A stretch of DNA of 64,000 bases from Acidianus ambivalens (GTDB lineage: Archaea > Thermoproteota > Thermoprotei_A > Sulfolobales > Sulfolobaceae): the NCBI RefSeq assembly GCF_009729015.1, contig NZ_CP045482.1, positions 1,174,001 through 1,238,000 of the forward strand, written 5' to 3'. Under the pieces are notes generated by a model, which saw only the letters and a list, made by a program, of their open reading frames with translations, searched no databases and was not told where the DNA came from. Position numbers and translations under genes: made by a program. How positions within the stretch are numbered: position 1 is the stretch's first letter; each line of letters begins with the position of its first letter. Of the stretch, positions 20,701 to 28,067 are shown in pieces.

Positions 20701-20803
20701 AAATCCTGAGGTAAATAAACTGAGGCAAGAAATAAATAATCAAGAAAAACAAATTTATGACTTAATTAAAACTATAAAAGGTGAATTAAATGAATTTAGT
20801 TGA
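17768..20803 (+). CDS. Large P-loop ATPase with long coiled-coil C-terminus, in HerA-NurA cassette
   Basis: A 1011-residue protein I cannot assign to a named family. Residues 50-250 are an AAA+/KAP-like ATPase: Walker A DWGQGKTS (about 62-69), Walker B 'VVLIDEIESG' (about 110-118) and a sensor-1-like 'NIVYLSTTPSAYS' (about 148-160). The middle (250-740) is mixed alpha/beta with no recognised motif. Residues 740-1011 are strongly helical and charged ('EITKIKSYMLAKLD', 'EELEEEKEINEIL', 'RLQAEIESIEKI'), predicted coiled coil. It overlaps herA by 4 and the next gene by 14 bases. By position and architecture it takes the place of Rad50/Mre11 or of a defence-system ATPase; a loader or sensor for HerA-NurA is a reasonable guess only. 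Confidence 0.7.
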   Translation: MTCNYRISETAADSKSLYDLYLCISSKTRYIDRLKFFRQIGWEIKRLESPRESPEIIAVLADWGQGKTSFFNIIEEALKSRKINIYKDSFVNILKKEKGDITFIKDYPVVLIDEIESGVDFAVYRQYQDYIRDFWISLKELANSKGNNIVYLSTTPSAYSKVFGVGGQINSLFPETYYSFIQRIKTIQIMPPSKLEFLAMIDCLLDYNEKDKEILQYLDLPYWVISQERRKYARFFNDILCKSFEFKDPIEQLFKEISIATDLNDEGETLRNLVIELENKMDKDEIRKFHKVLLSRIFTDKNLIIKELEGHIVKGFLVDFPSWVEVTKEYKIPQDIEDFLIFYSGSSEFDKSINVFVSSDVNKVIYEGINVDLSDVYKKLKVKSKGEAYALEWGYYESLVNTNVGGLIVDFKSREIKEKALKFVNDSLLDIEKEVDSFIIFLNEIGLKFNQKYIAKNIRIIECDIGNSVTVNLVIYKPTGREESIIKEILNEYDGIIHGVIFLGKSNEDLSKYSVIRAEIELFTPIKRQLLYLLFSSLNPDLTRVRKDVLDIKLGELKREINDVMSKILQKVTIQQLPLTKGNKRPIQSLNWVLFSPSIYPDNYQNVFVKVNQIVNEKFRIFGSKQFHLEDIETSAALKDDIITYLSENGIINSKDGGEIIYYDDLAGQKIKDFSSTLVGYLRQKELNIENLIAEYIYYLSEIKNVKPKLIQITGKIFGKSPTVEFLLYSSVTTGEIINYVDDKDKLIKDLIEQVDRRIDEIKSEDLNEGYFITVKKRDAGIRSLKDMKDSIMEYYNQLKLAIKNGDYRNQLRLVFLILTLYSLFKEFINQTINAQNEITKIKSYMLAKLDVISKAKRMLGINEELEEEKEINEILDYLESGKILNEFYELIERTTKTKRNEELMNFIDTIKKISNNEDNDNLHLIIWEIYKASIDGTPLPFFDELKNTTIYRYSERLREIGSNLMRLQAEIESIEKINPEVNKLRQEINNQEKQIYDLIKTIKGELNEFS

Positions 20804-21458
20804 TATATTACTTAAAATTCAAAATGAAAAGAATTCGTTGGATTGGGAGAAGCTGAAAAAAGAATATATGGAACAAGGTGAAATAATAAAATCACTTGAA
20901 GTTACAGTTTCAAAAATTCATTCAATAAAGCAAGAATTAAGAAGATGTTCATTAAACGAGGTTAGCGAAGAATACTTAGCAATAAAGAATTATTTGAGCA
21001 AGGCTAAAAATAGTGATAATCCTAGGGAAATTATTTCATATGTTAACAATGCGTATGAAGAACTTAAACATTGCTTGAAACTATCTGAGGACATAATTAA
21101 GGAAAAGATTCAGAAGTATAAGGAGATAATAGACGAAAACAATAGAAAGCTTAAAACATATCTAAAAATATTCCTAACCATATTAGGAGAGTCCAAGGAT
21201 TTACGATTATTTGAAATTACAGATAACCTTGAGGAATTAGAAAGAAATGCTAAAGAATCTGAAGAAGAGGCTAGAAAAATTTACGAGGAACTTAAGGATA
21301 AACTGTCCAAGTTAAATATAGAAGGTAAAAGGTTAGAGATTTTGCTCTCTCTACTTGATCAAGGGCAAGTAACTATAACAAAACGCAATAGTAAAGATGT
21401 TATTGAATTATTGCGCTTTCTATCGGAAAAAGGGATAATAATTACGGTGAAAATTTGA
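20790..21458 (+). CDS. Coiled-coil protein of the HerA-NurA cassette
   Basis: A 222-residue, highly charged, helical protein. Long heptad-like stretches occupy residues 10-180 ('EKLKKEYMEQGEIIKSLEVTVSK', split by a short break near 50-60), and the C-terminus 'VTITKRNSKDVIELLRFLSEKGIIITVKI' reads as a small winged-helix-like or beta cap that could contact DNA or a partner. No motif of a known family. Its start overlaps the large ATPase by 14 bases and its stop overlaps the nurA-like TTG start (TTGA), so all four proteins are translationally coupled and presumably act together. Confidence 0.65.
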   Translation: MNLVDILLKIQNEKNSLDWEKLKKEYMEQGEIIKSLEVTVSKIHSIKQELRRCSLNEVSEEYLAIKNYLSKAKNSDNPREIISYVNNAYEELKHCLKLSEDIIKEKIQKYKEIIDENNRKLKTYLKIFLTILGESKDLRLFEITDNLEELERNAKESEEEARKIYEELKDKLSKLNIEGKRLEILLSLLDQGQVTITKRNSKDVIELLRFLSEKGIIITVKI

Positions 21459-22462
21459 ATTCTACTGATATATTAAATAAGATAAAAAAATTAGCAGAGG
21501 AAGAAGATGAAAAAGCTAGAAAGGTAGACGCAATACTTTCCTTAGTTGCTGAGGATATATACTACGGAAATTCGGATTTGGAATTTTTGGAAATAAATAA
21601 TGCGAGAAATCCTCACATAGCTTGTGCAGTAGATGGTAGTAAATATCAGCTAGATGTGGGAGATTTTTCACTAATTATTGCTAGGGCAGTAAAAGTTAAA
21701 GGAATTTCTGGTGAGAAAGGCAAAAGAATTCCTCCAGATATTAAAGAGGATGTAAAGCTCGAGGACAATTATTATGGGGAAGATAAAGTGGGTAAAGATG
21801 CAATACTTCTAATGTTAACGTTAGAGACTGAAATCCTGAGTTCATGTTCAGACTGTGATGTAGTTTTTATTGATGGTCCTATTATAGATCCTCCTACTTA
21901 CGATGATAATGACGAAGATTTGAAAAAGTTTCACGAAATTAGAAAACTTACAATTTCCACGAGTGATAAGATTATAGGTATTGTAAAAAGATTTGCCCAA
22001 AGATTTCTTATAAATAAGCTAATTAATGATGGTTATGCTCAACTTATTGAGGCGAGGGAAAGTTATATTGTTCAAAATCTATTTTTTAAACTCAGGCAAA
22101 AATTTGAGGATTACAAAAATCCGAGATTTCTAGGCTGGATCTCTTGGGATTCTATTTTCTCATCAAATTATACAACAGATTTAGCCGGATTAGGAAAGGC
22201 TTACAAGAAATACAATATAAAATTATATTCGGGGTATTTTCAGCAAAATGCCATTTCTCCAGTGGCAAGAATTGACGTACTAAGTCCAGACAATAATAAA
22301 CTGGCATACATTGCAACATGGAGTTACCCAGGGATAACCGAAGTCACAATTTTAAATAAGTTAGCTGACGATATATCTAACGTAAGTAAGGCAGAAGCAG
22401 AAGCTTATTTAAATTTGCTCATCTCAGCTAGGAAAACTCTGCCAATGATGAGAAAGGCTTAA
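21455..22462 (+). CDS. NurA-like nuclease
   Basis: A 335-residue protein of the NurA family (RNase H-like 5'-3' nuclease fold that works with HerA). Two acidic active-site positions are visible: 'CAVDGSKYQLDVGDFSL' (Asp near 60) and 'CDVVFIDGPIIDPP' (Asp near 139), each followed by the family-typical Gly; the C-terminal half has 'LGWISWDS' and 'YSGYFQQNAISPVARIDV'. Length is normal for NurA. TTG start within the TTGA overlap. This is probably a second NurA, specialised for the cassette's HerA. The last codons coincide with a weak C/D-sRNA-like pattern. Confidence 0.82.
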   Translation: MNSTDILNKIKKLAEEEDEKARKVDAILSLVAEDIYYGNSDLEFLEINNARNPHIACAVDGSKYQLDVGDFSLIIARAVKVKGISGEKGKRIPPDIKEDVKLEDNYYGEDKVGKDAILLMLTLETEILSSCSDCDVVFIDGPIIDPPTYDDNDEDLKKFHEIRKLTISTSDKIIGIVKRFAQRFLINKLINDGYAQLIEARESYIVQNLFFKLRQKFEDYKNPRFLGWISWDSIFSSNYTTDLAGLGKAYKKYNIKLYSGYFQQNAISPVARIDVLSPDNNKLAYIATWSYPGITEVTILNKLADDISNVSKAEAEAYLNLLISARKTLPMMRKA

Positions 22463-22496
22463 TGAATTGATGAGATGTCCTAGTCCAGCTGAGGTT
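22441..22496 (+). ncRNA. Weak C/D box sRNA candidate at the 3' end of the nurA-like gene
   Basis: C box ATGATGA (22445-22451), a 10-nt spacer, degenerate ATGA as D', TTGATGA as C', a rather long 15-nt spacer and CTGA as D box (22490-22493). TATA-like TTATTTAAATT lies about 28 bases upstream. Spacing of the second half is outside the common 10-13 nt range and D' is imperfect, so this is a suggestion only. Confidence 0.3.
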
Positions 22497-22501
22497 AATC
22501 A

Positions 22502-22510
22502 TTTTTAAAT
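22502..22510 (+). promoter_or_regulatory. TATA box of the RNA methyltransferase gene
   Basis: TTTTTAAAT is centred 25 bases before GTG 22531, which favours that start over the TTG at 22513. Confidence 0.55.
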
Positions 22511-22530
22511 AATTGCAAACATTTTTCTCC

Positions 22531-23625
22531 GTGGACAATAGGAAACTCTTTGCAGACGCTATATTTCTAATAATGAAGAAAAACCTCTCTCCTGAAAGAG
22601 CATTTGATATAGCATTTAAAAAATACATGCAAGGCGATAGAAAAGAACTTTATAGAGAATTTATTGAATATATTAAAAAATATTTGTATGAAAGAAATTT
22701 GTACCCTGGCATAAGTCCTAGGGAAGTAGATATGACAATAAACCCGGATCCTATGCTATCATTTCCTAAGTGGATATTTGAAAGACTTTACGCTCTTTTA
22801 GGAGAAGAAGGAATTAAAGGAATATATAATCATAAAACCTGGGCTAGAGTTAACGAGCTAAAAGCGAATGTTAATGATGTAATCAGATTATTGGAATCTG
22901 AAGGATATAAAGTAAAGAGGACTGAAATAGAATTTCTCTTAGAAATAGAAAGTGCTGATAAACGAATCTCAGATTCTACTGCATTTAAAGAAGGACTATT
23001 AATACCTCAAGATAAGTCAAGTGTTCTTGCAGTAATGACCTTAGATCCAAATCCTTACGAGAAAATCTTAGAAATAGGCTCTGCACCAGGAGTCAAATCT
23101 TCTTTAATCCAACAGTTAACTAGGAACAAATCTTTCCTTATCTCAATAGATATTTCCGAAAAAAGAATTATGCAACAGAAAAAACTTATGGAAAAATGGG
23201 GTGTAAGTAACGTAGAGCTAATTGTTGCAGATGCATTACATTTACCAATAAGAAAAGCTGATAAAGTATTTATTGACGCTCCTTGTAGCAATAGTGGAAC
23301 AATAAATGTAGATCCATCGGTAGTGTTGCGTTTAAACAAGAGGAAATTGCACGAGCTTTCATCAATACAAATAGGAATACTTAAAGAAGCTAGCAAGTTG
23401 AAAACTCAAGTAGTTTACATAACTTGTTCTTTATTTCCTGAGGAGGGAGAAAAAGTTGTGGAAAAATTTGAAAGGAACTTAGTTCGTATTCCTAATGAAG
23501 GTCATGAAGGGTATAAGAAAAGTAGGGTTTGGTTAAGAGTATTTAGGACATATCCGCATAAGGACTTTTCAGAAGGATTCTTTATTGCAAAGTTGGACTT
23601 TTCATCTCCTCATTTCTTCCAGTAA
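22531..23625 (+). CDS. RsmB/NOP2/NSUN-type RNA m5C methyltransferase
   Basis: A roughly 364-residue SAM-dependent tRNA or rRNA cytosine-5 methyltransferase. The Rossmann core carries 'ILEIGSAPGVKSSL' (SAM site), 'DKVFIDAPCSNSGT' (motif IV, with the release Cys) and 'VVYITCSLFPEEGE' (motif VI, catalytic Cys in TCS). The N-terminal 130 residues are helical and RNA-binding-like. GTG 22531 is preferred because of the TATA spacing; TTG 22513 would add six residues. It converges with treT, with the coding ends overlapping by 44 bases. Confidence 0.9.
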   Translation: MDNRKLFADAIFLIMKKNLSPERAFDIAFKKYMQGDRKELYREFIEYIKKYLYERNLYPGISPREVDMTINPDPMLSFPKWIFERLYALLGEEGIKGIYNHKTWARVNELKANVNDVIRLLESEGYKVKRTEIEFLLEIESADKRISDSTAFKEGLLIPQDKSSVLAVMTLDPNPYEKILEIGSAPGVKSSLIQQLTRNKSFLISIDISEKRIMQQKKLMEKWGVSNVELIVADALHLPIRKADKVFIDAPCSNSGTINVDPSVVLRLNKRKLHELSSIQIGILKEASKLKTQVVYITCSLFPEEGEKVVEKFERNLVRIPNEGHEGYKKSRVWLRVFRTYPHKDFSEGFFIAKLDFSSPHFFQ

Positions 23626-24808
23626 CATAAAGCATTACACTCATATATTCTCTCATATGCCTAGTTATTAGGAAATTATTTTTAACGTGCTCATGGGCAT
23701 TTTCGCCAATTTTTTGCGATATTTCAGGATTCTTCAATGTATGTATAATGTAATGCGCAGCGCCTTCTATATTATCAACTAGATATCCTGTAATTCCATG
23801 AATAATTTGTAGAGGAATTCCTCCTGTTCTTCCACCTATCACTACTTTCTTTTTCCACATTGCTTCGCTAACAGTTAAACCAAAGCCTTCTTTAATCGAT
23901 TTTTGTAATACAACTGAGGCTCCAGTTTGAAATGCGTTTATTTCAAGATCACTATAAGGTGGTAACATTAATAGATGAATGTCCTTGTCGTCTCCTGCTT
24001 CTTTGACAGTTTTTTCGTAAACCTCTTCTCCTTCTGGATCATCCGTAGCCGGACTACCTACGTAAGCTAACTGAAGTCCATCTATATGCTCTTTAGCTAA
24101 TTTGAAAGATTTAATTACTCCTATAGGATCTTTAGCATAGTCAAATCTTGAAATCTGAACAACTAAAGGTCTTTCAGTATCAATTCCATATTTATATAAT
24201 ATTCTCTTTACAGTTATTTCTGGAATTGGCTGATTCTTTATAGATAATGGGTCAATTGATGGAGGAATTATGAATTGCGGAATGTTAACGTCGTCCCTAG
24301 CAAAGGCTGGAGTAGAAATTATCATTGAATCGTAATTTTCAATTTTTTTCTTTAAAAATTCCCATACTGGAGCATAGGGGTTAGAAATATCTATGTGACA
24401 TCTAAATATCCATTTTCCTTTTTTTCTAAATTTAATTAAACCTAAAGGCTGAGGATCATGTATCATTATTATATCATAATCTAAAGGTATTTCACTTGCG
24501 TTAATTTCTTGCCACTTTTCATATGTTTCAAAGGCGTTAGGAGGCAACTCTCCATAACCGTTTTGTAAGGAGTTGTGGAACGATTTTGTAACTCTAAAGA
24601 ATTCATTATCTCCTCTTATTACTTTCCAGTCTACATTAAGTCCTAAGTCCCTCATTAAAGGTACCATTCTATTCAAGATCTCCGCTACTCCTCCTCCAGC
24701 CCTAGTAGAATTTACATGAAGTATGGAAAAATCTTTAAGTTTTTCTGCTATTTTTACTAGACCGTAAAGCTCGTCTTCTCCTATTATCTTTTCATATTTT
24801 TCTATCAT
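23582..24808 (-). CDS. treT: Trehalose glycosyltransferring synthase TreT
   Basis: A 408-residue GT4 (GT-B fold) enzyme that joins NDP-glucose and glucose into trehalose, an osmo- and thermoprotectant in Sulfolobales. Family marks include 'LHVNSTRAGGGVAEIL' (residues about 30-45), 'IHDPQPLGLI' (about 112-121), 'VVQISRFDYAKDPIGVI' (about 211-227) and the donor-binding 'SIKEGFGLTVSEAMWKKKVVIGG' region with the E-x7-E pattern. Length is normal. The ATG overlaps the stop of the DUF5752 gene (ATGA). The C-terminus is shared, in opposite sense, with the methyltransferase gene end. Confidence 0.88.
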   Translation of the reverse strand: MIEKYEKIIGEDELYGLVKIAEKLKDFSILHVNSTRAGGGVAEILNRMVPLMRDLGLNVDWKVIRGDNEFFRVTKSFHNSLQNGYGELPPNAFETYEKWQEINASEIPLDYDIIMIHDPQPLGLIKFRKKGKWIFRCHIDISNPYAPVWEFLKKKIENYDSMIISTPAFARDDVNIPQFIIPPSIDPLSIKNQPIPEITVKRILYKYGIDTERPLVVQISRFDYAKDPIGVIKSFKLAKEHIDGLQLAYVGSPATDDPEGEEVYEKTVKEAGDDKDIHLLMLPPYSDLEINAFQTGASVVLQKSIKEGFGLTVSEAMWKKKVVIGGRTGGIPLQIIHGITGYLVDNIEGAAHYIIHTLKNPEISQKIGENAHEHVKNNFLITRHMREYMSVMLYVTGRNEEMKSPTLQ

Positions 24809-25461
24809 TTTAACAACTCACCTTCCAAAATTTTTAACAAATCTTGTCTGAAATCCTCTTCTTCTGTATAAGTTTGAGGGTCTATTTTTGCTAATTTTTC
24901 TCCTAAGTCTATTAAACCAAAGTTCTCCTCTAACCACGTTGTAAAATCATTTCTCTTACTTAAGCCCATTACTCTTTTGTACACAAAGTGATAAAATAAA
25001 GACCTAACGGGAACTTTAGCTATAGCATCCATAAATTCTGCTAACGTCCTTACTTCTACATCTAAAGGATAAACTACAGGAATAAATGAAATAAATACAA
25101 AGGGATAGTCTGCAGTTTTATCTAAATGAGTGGAGGTGTTTAGCAATTCTAAAAGTTCCTTCCTTATATCCTCTATAGTCAAAGGCTCTCCACCTTTTAT
25201 ATCAGCTACTACTTCAGCAAGGTATTCGTCATGAAGGGATTCTCTAAGCCAGAAAGCAAAGTCATTGGGCAAATCTTCTGGCACCACATGAGAAGACAGC
25301 ATTGGGTGGAATACATGATAAAATATTGAATTTTTATCTACAGTTGAAATACCTTTTATAAGCTCTGATAATGAATTTGCTTTAACCTTTGTATACAATG
25401 GAGGATAATAGGCTGCATAGAATTTAAATGGAATACTTTTTCCTTGAGAATCGAGGTTCAT
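24805..25461 (-). CDS. DUF5752 family protein, putative TreT partner
   Basis: A 218-residue protein made of two related halves: each has 'PF.F....PP/V..' followed by 'v.sl.el...i..v...SlfYHf.h.....' and a 'dF..WL.e.' segment (about residues 10-90 and 120-200). The repeat pattern matches the DUF5752 family. It lies directly upstream of, and overlaps, treT, so the two proteins very likely act in the same complex or pathway; its exact role is not visible from sequence. Confidence 0.75.
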   Translation of the reverse strand: MNLDSQGKSIPFKFYAAYYPPLYTKVKANSLSELIKGISTVDKNSIFYHVFHPMLSSHVVPEDLPNDFAFWLRESLHDEYLAEVVADIKGGEPLTIEDIRKELLELLNTSTHLDKTADYPFVFISFIPVVYPLDVEVRTLAEFMDAIAKVPVRSLFYHFVYKRVMGLSKRNDFTTWLEENFGLIDLGEKLAKIDPQTYTEEEDFRQDLLKILEGELLK

Positions 25462-25522
25462 AATACAAGAGTGGTTTAAAAAGTTTAAAACCTTTTATTC
25501 AAGTATTATAATTTAATACAGA

Positions 25523-25882
25523 TTATGGTTCGTACGCTTCTGCATACATTTCTTCTGGCAATTCCTCAGCTATTTTCTTTTTAACTTCTTCTAAATTATT
25601 TAGAACCTCTTGTAACGTATTATATTCAGTTGGAATGTATTTTAATCTACCGTAAGACATCATATATGACCCAGGGCATAAGAATTTATTCTTTACAATT
25701 ATCGCATCAACGCCAAGGTCTAGTATTATTCCCATAGTTGCCTCTTTACTTACGTTATATGCAGGATTCTCATATTGTTCTACTACTTTCTTTTCTTCAT
25801 CTATTACTCCTATTATCTCGGCCTCATCTAAAGGCTTTAGATTTTGCTCCTTATCATACGTTACGGCTATTTTCATAGACAT
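25523..25882 (-). CDS. NifX/NifB-type dinitrogenase Fe-Mo cofactor biosynthesis-like protein
   Basis: A 119-residue protein of the NifX-like superfamily ('MKIAVTYDKEQNLKPLDEAEIIGVID', 'GVDAIIVKNKFLCPGSYMM'). In organisms without nitrogenase such proteins are thought to bind Fe-S clusters or metals; here only one Cys remains at the usual 'GV.a.i...g' loop. No nif genes are around. The C-terminal acidic tail (EELPEEMYAEAYEP) is unusual. TATA-like sequence is present in the 25.89 kb gap. Confidence 0.7.
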   Translation of the reverse strand: MSMKIAVTYDKEQNLKPLDEAEIIGVIDEEKKVVEQYENPAYNVSKEATMGIILDLGVDAIIVKNKFLCPGSYMMSYGRLKYIPTEYNTLQEVLNNLEEVKKKIAEELPEEMYAEAYEP

Positions 25883-25936
25883 TTATTGTTTCAAAAGCTT
25901 ATATAACATTTGCTAATTAACTTTCATAAAGAGTGT

Positions 25937-25946
25937 TTTAAAAATT
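25937..25946 (+). promoter_or_regulatory. TATA box of the SelW-like gene
   Basis: TTTTAAAAAT is centred about 24 bases before ATG 25965, which argues for that start over the ATG at 25956. Confidence 0.5.
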
Positions 25947-25964
25947 ACAAACAAAATGCTGTTT

Positions 25965-26210
25965 ATGGTAATAGTAAAAATAGTCTATTGTAGGCCTTGT
26001 GGATATTTAGATAGGGCATTAGAATTAGCTAGAGATTTACTACAATATTTTGAAAATATTAAAGTGGAAATAGAACAAGGTAAAAATGGGATATTTGACG
26101 TTTATTTGAATGATGAACTTATTTTTTCAAGATATAAAGAAAAAAGATTCCCAGAAAATATGGAAATCCTAAAGGAAGTAGGAAAAAGAATAAATAATGG
26201 TAATCAGTAA
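25965..26210 (+). CDS. SelT/SelW/SelH-like (Rdx) thioredoxin-fold protein
   Basis: An 81-residue small redox protein. It begins 'MVIVKIVYCRPCGYL' with a CxxC (CRPC) at the end of the first strand, exactly where SelW-family proteins place Cys/Sec, and ends with the short strand-helix of the family ('DVYLNDELIFSRYKEKRFPEN'). Likely a cytoplasmic thiol redox protein. ATG 25965 is preferred over 25956 on TATA spacing. Confidence 0.82.
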   Translation: MVIVKIVYCRPCGYLDRALELARDLLQYFENIKVEIEQGKNGIFDVYLNDELIFSRYKEKRFPENMEILKEVGKRINNGNQ

Positions 26211-26225
26211 TAAATAAAAAATAAT

Positions 26226-27881
26226 TTAAGCCTTTATTTTTACTATTTTGCTTATCGCAGTAGTTAATTTGTTTGATATTTCGTTTAATGAAGGTCCTTC
26301 ATATCCTAATTGCATTGCTATAGTTGTTACGGTATCGCTTACTGATAATCCTTCAACGTTTGCCGATCTTCCTTTTAATAATGTAATTACTAGATTTCCT
26401 AGCCATATTAATGTTGCAAAGTCTGCTATCATTGCTCCTATGCTAGCTACAACTTCTGGAGTAACATAAGCAGGAATTATTGGATAGATTTCAGCTCTCC
26501 TAATTAATCCAGCCAATCCTAACGCATCAAAGCCTACTACTACCATTGCTGTTCCTATCATGTAACCTATCATATGGATCCAGCCTAGCTTTGTTGAGTA
26601 CCACATTCTTCCAGTTAGCATTGGTATCATGTAGTATAGTGTTGCAAATCCTGCAGGAACAATTGACCAGAATATCATCGCATGGAAGTGTCCTGGCACC
26701 CACATACTATTGTGGATTATTGAATCGAACGATATGTTTGCGTTAGCAATTCCAGTTACTCCTGCAGCAATTGCTCCTGCGAAGCTAATTGATATCCAGA
26801 CAGATATCAAGTTGGGCTTAAACTGTGCTCCTTTGACTGTAGCCCATAAGTTGAAGAACGTCATCATTGATGGTACAACTACTGCATATGTTAATACTTC
26901 CTGCATTATCTTTACACTAACTGGTAAGTCTACCAAGTACAAGTGGTGAATTGGCACGTTATTTGAGAAGATAAGGTAAAGGAGTGCTGCTACTCTTCCC
27001 ATTTTATCGCTATATAATGGCTTTCCTGCTAAGAGAGGTATTAAGTAATACATTGAGGCTACTGCCGGCATCCAAACTATGTATACAATGGAGTGTCCTA
27101 ATATCCAGAACGCTATTTGATTTGCAATTGGATCTAAGCCCACTAGTCCGAAGTATGCCAATATATCCCAAGTATTTGCTGCAGTTTCACCACTCCAACC
27201 TATAGCTATCATTAGTGAAGTCATTAAGGCAAATACTGCAAATATTGGTAATTTTTCCTTCATATTCCTGCTTACAAGGTAGTAATGGTAAATTAGCCAT
27301 ATAACGTATATATAAACTCCTATATCCATAAGCTCATATCCTAGGAACCATAGAGGTGATATTACATATTCTGAATAATTAGGTATCCCTAGAGGATTTA
27401 AGTAGTACCATCCAGTAGCTCCGAAGTAATTATCATTAAATGTTGGAAATGCTACAATTGGTCCTTCCATTAGCATGAACGCTATGTTGAATAGTATGAA
27501 TCCAATGTTAAGGAACCACTTTGCTCTTGGTTGGAAATTCAATAATTTGTAAGATAAGAATATGAATACTGCGACTTCTAGCTGTACTGCAAATCCAAAT
27601 AGATCTCTTACTCCATGTAGAGTTATTCCTCCGTAATATTCTTGAGAAGTGAAAACTAGTGTTTGCGATAATCCCCATACCATTTCTTGTATTCTTGCCA
27701 TTAATGCATCAATAATACCTAGAATTCCCCAGACTAGGCTCATTACAATCATAGCCATTGACACTCTGCTTACCCAGTCCTTATCCAATTGGAATACAGC
27801 ATTAACTAGTGTTACAAGGGGATTTGACTTAGAACTCATAGGTATTGCCTCTAATATTAACATATTTAACTTTATCTTCAT
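26226..27881 (-). CDS. Heme-copper terminal oxidase subunit I
   Basis: A 551-residue, 12-14-helix oxidase subunit that reduces O2 at a heme-CuB centre and pumps protons. Ligands can be read: low-spin heme His in 'GGITLHGVRDLFG', CuB His and the cross-linked Tyr in 'ILGHSIVYIVWMP', the CuB pair in 'NNVPIHHLYLVD', and 'VPGHFHAMIFWS' for heme a3 and low-spin heme. GHSIVY in place of GHPEVY and the Sulfolobales setting fit the DoxB/FoxA-like quinol or iron oxidase group rather than SoxB/SoxM. No subunit II or other oxidase gene is adjacent, so the partner must be encoded elsewhere. An internal Met (ATG 27839, MSSKSNP) is an alternative start. Confidence 0.88.
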   Translation of the reverse strand: MKIKLNMLILEAIPMSSKSNPLVTLVNAVFQLDKDWVSRVSMAMIVMSLVWGILGIIDALMARIQEMVWGLSQTLVFTSQEYYGGITLHGVRDLFGFAVQLEVAVFIFLSYKLLNFQPRAKWFLNIGFILFNIAFMLMEGPIVAFPTFNDNYFGATGWYYLNPLGIPNYSEYVISPLWFLGYELMDIGVYIYVIWLIYHYYLVSRNMKEKLPIFAVFALMTSLMIAIGWSGETAANTWDILAYFGLVGLDPIANQIAFWILGHSIVYIVWMPAVASMYYLIPLLAGKPLYSDKMGRVAALLYLIFSNNVPIHHLYLVDLPVSVKIMQEVLTYAVVVPSMMTFFNLWATVKGAQFKPNLISVWISISFAGAIAAGVTGIANANISFDSIIHNSMWVPGHFHAMIFWSIVPAGFATLYYMIPMLTGRMWYSTKLGWIHMIGYMIGTAMVVVGFDALGLAGLIRRAEIYPIIPAYVTPEVVASIGAMIADFATLIWLGNLVITLLKGRSANVEGLSVSDTVTTIAMQLGYEGPSLNEISNKLTTAISKIVKIKA

Positions 27882-28067
27882 AACGATTAGATAAAGTTAT
27901 AAAAACTTATTTTTATATAATTTGAGAGAAATTTTACCTTAGCACAAGTCATATAGATTTAATAACTAATGAATTATAACATATTTAACTTTATAATATA
28001 AATTAATTTTAATTCTAAATAAATGGTAAAGAAAAGAGATAAATAAGGGATAAGGGAAATAAGATTG

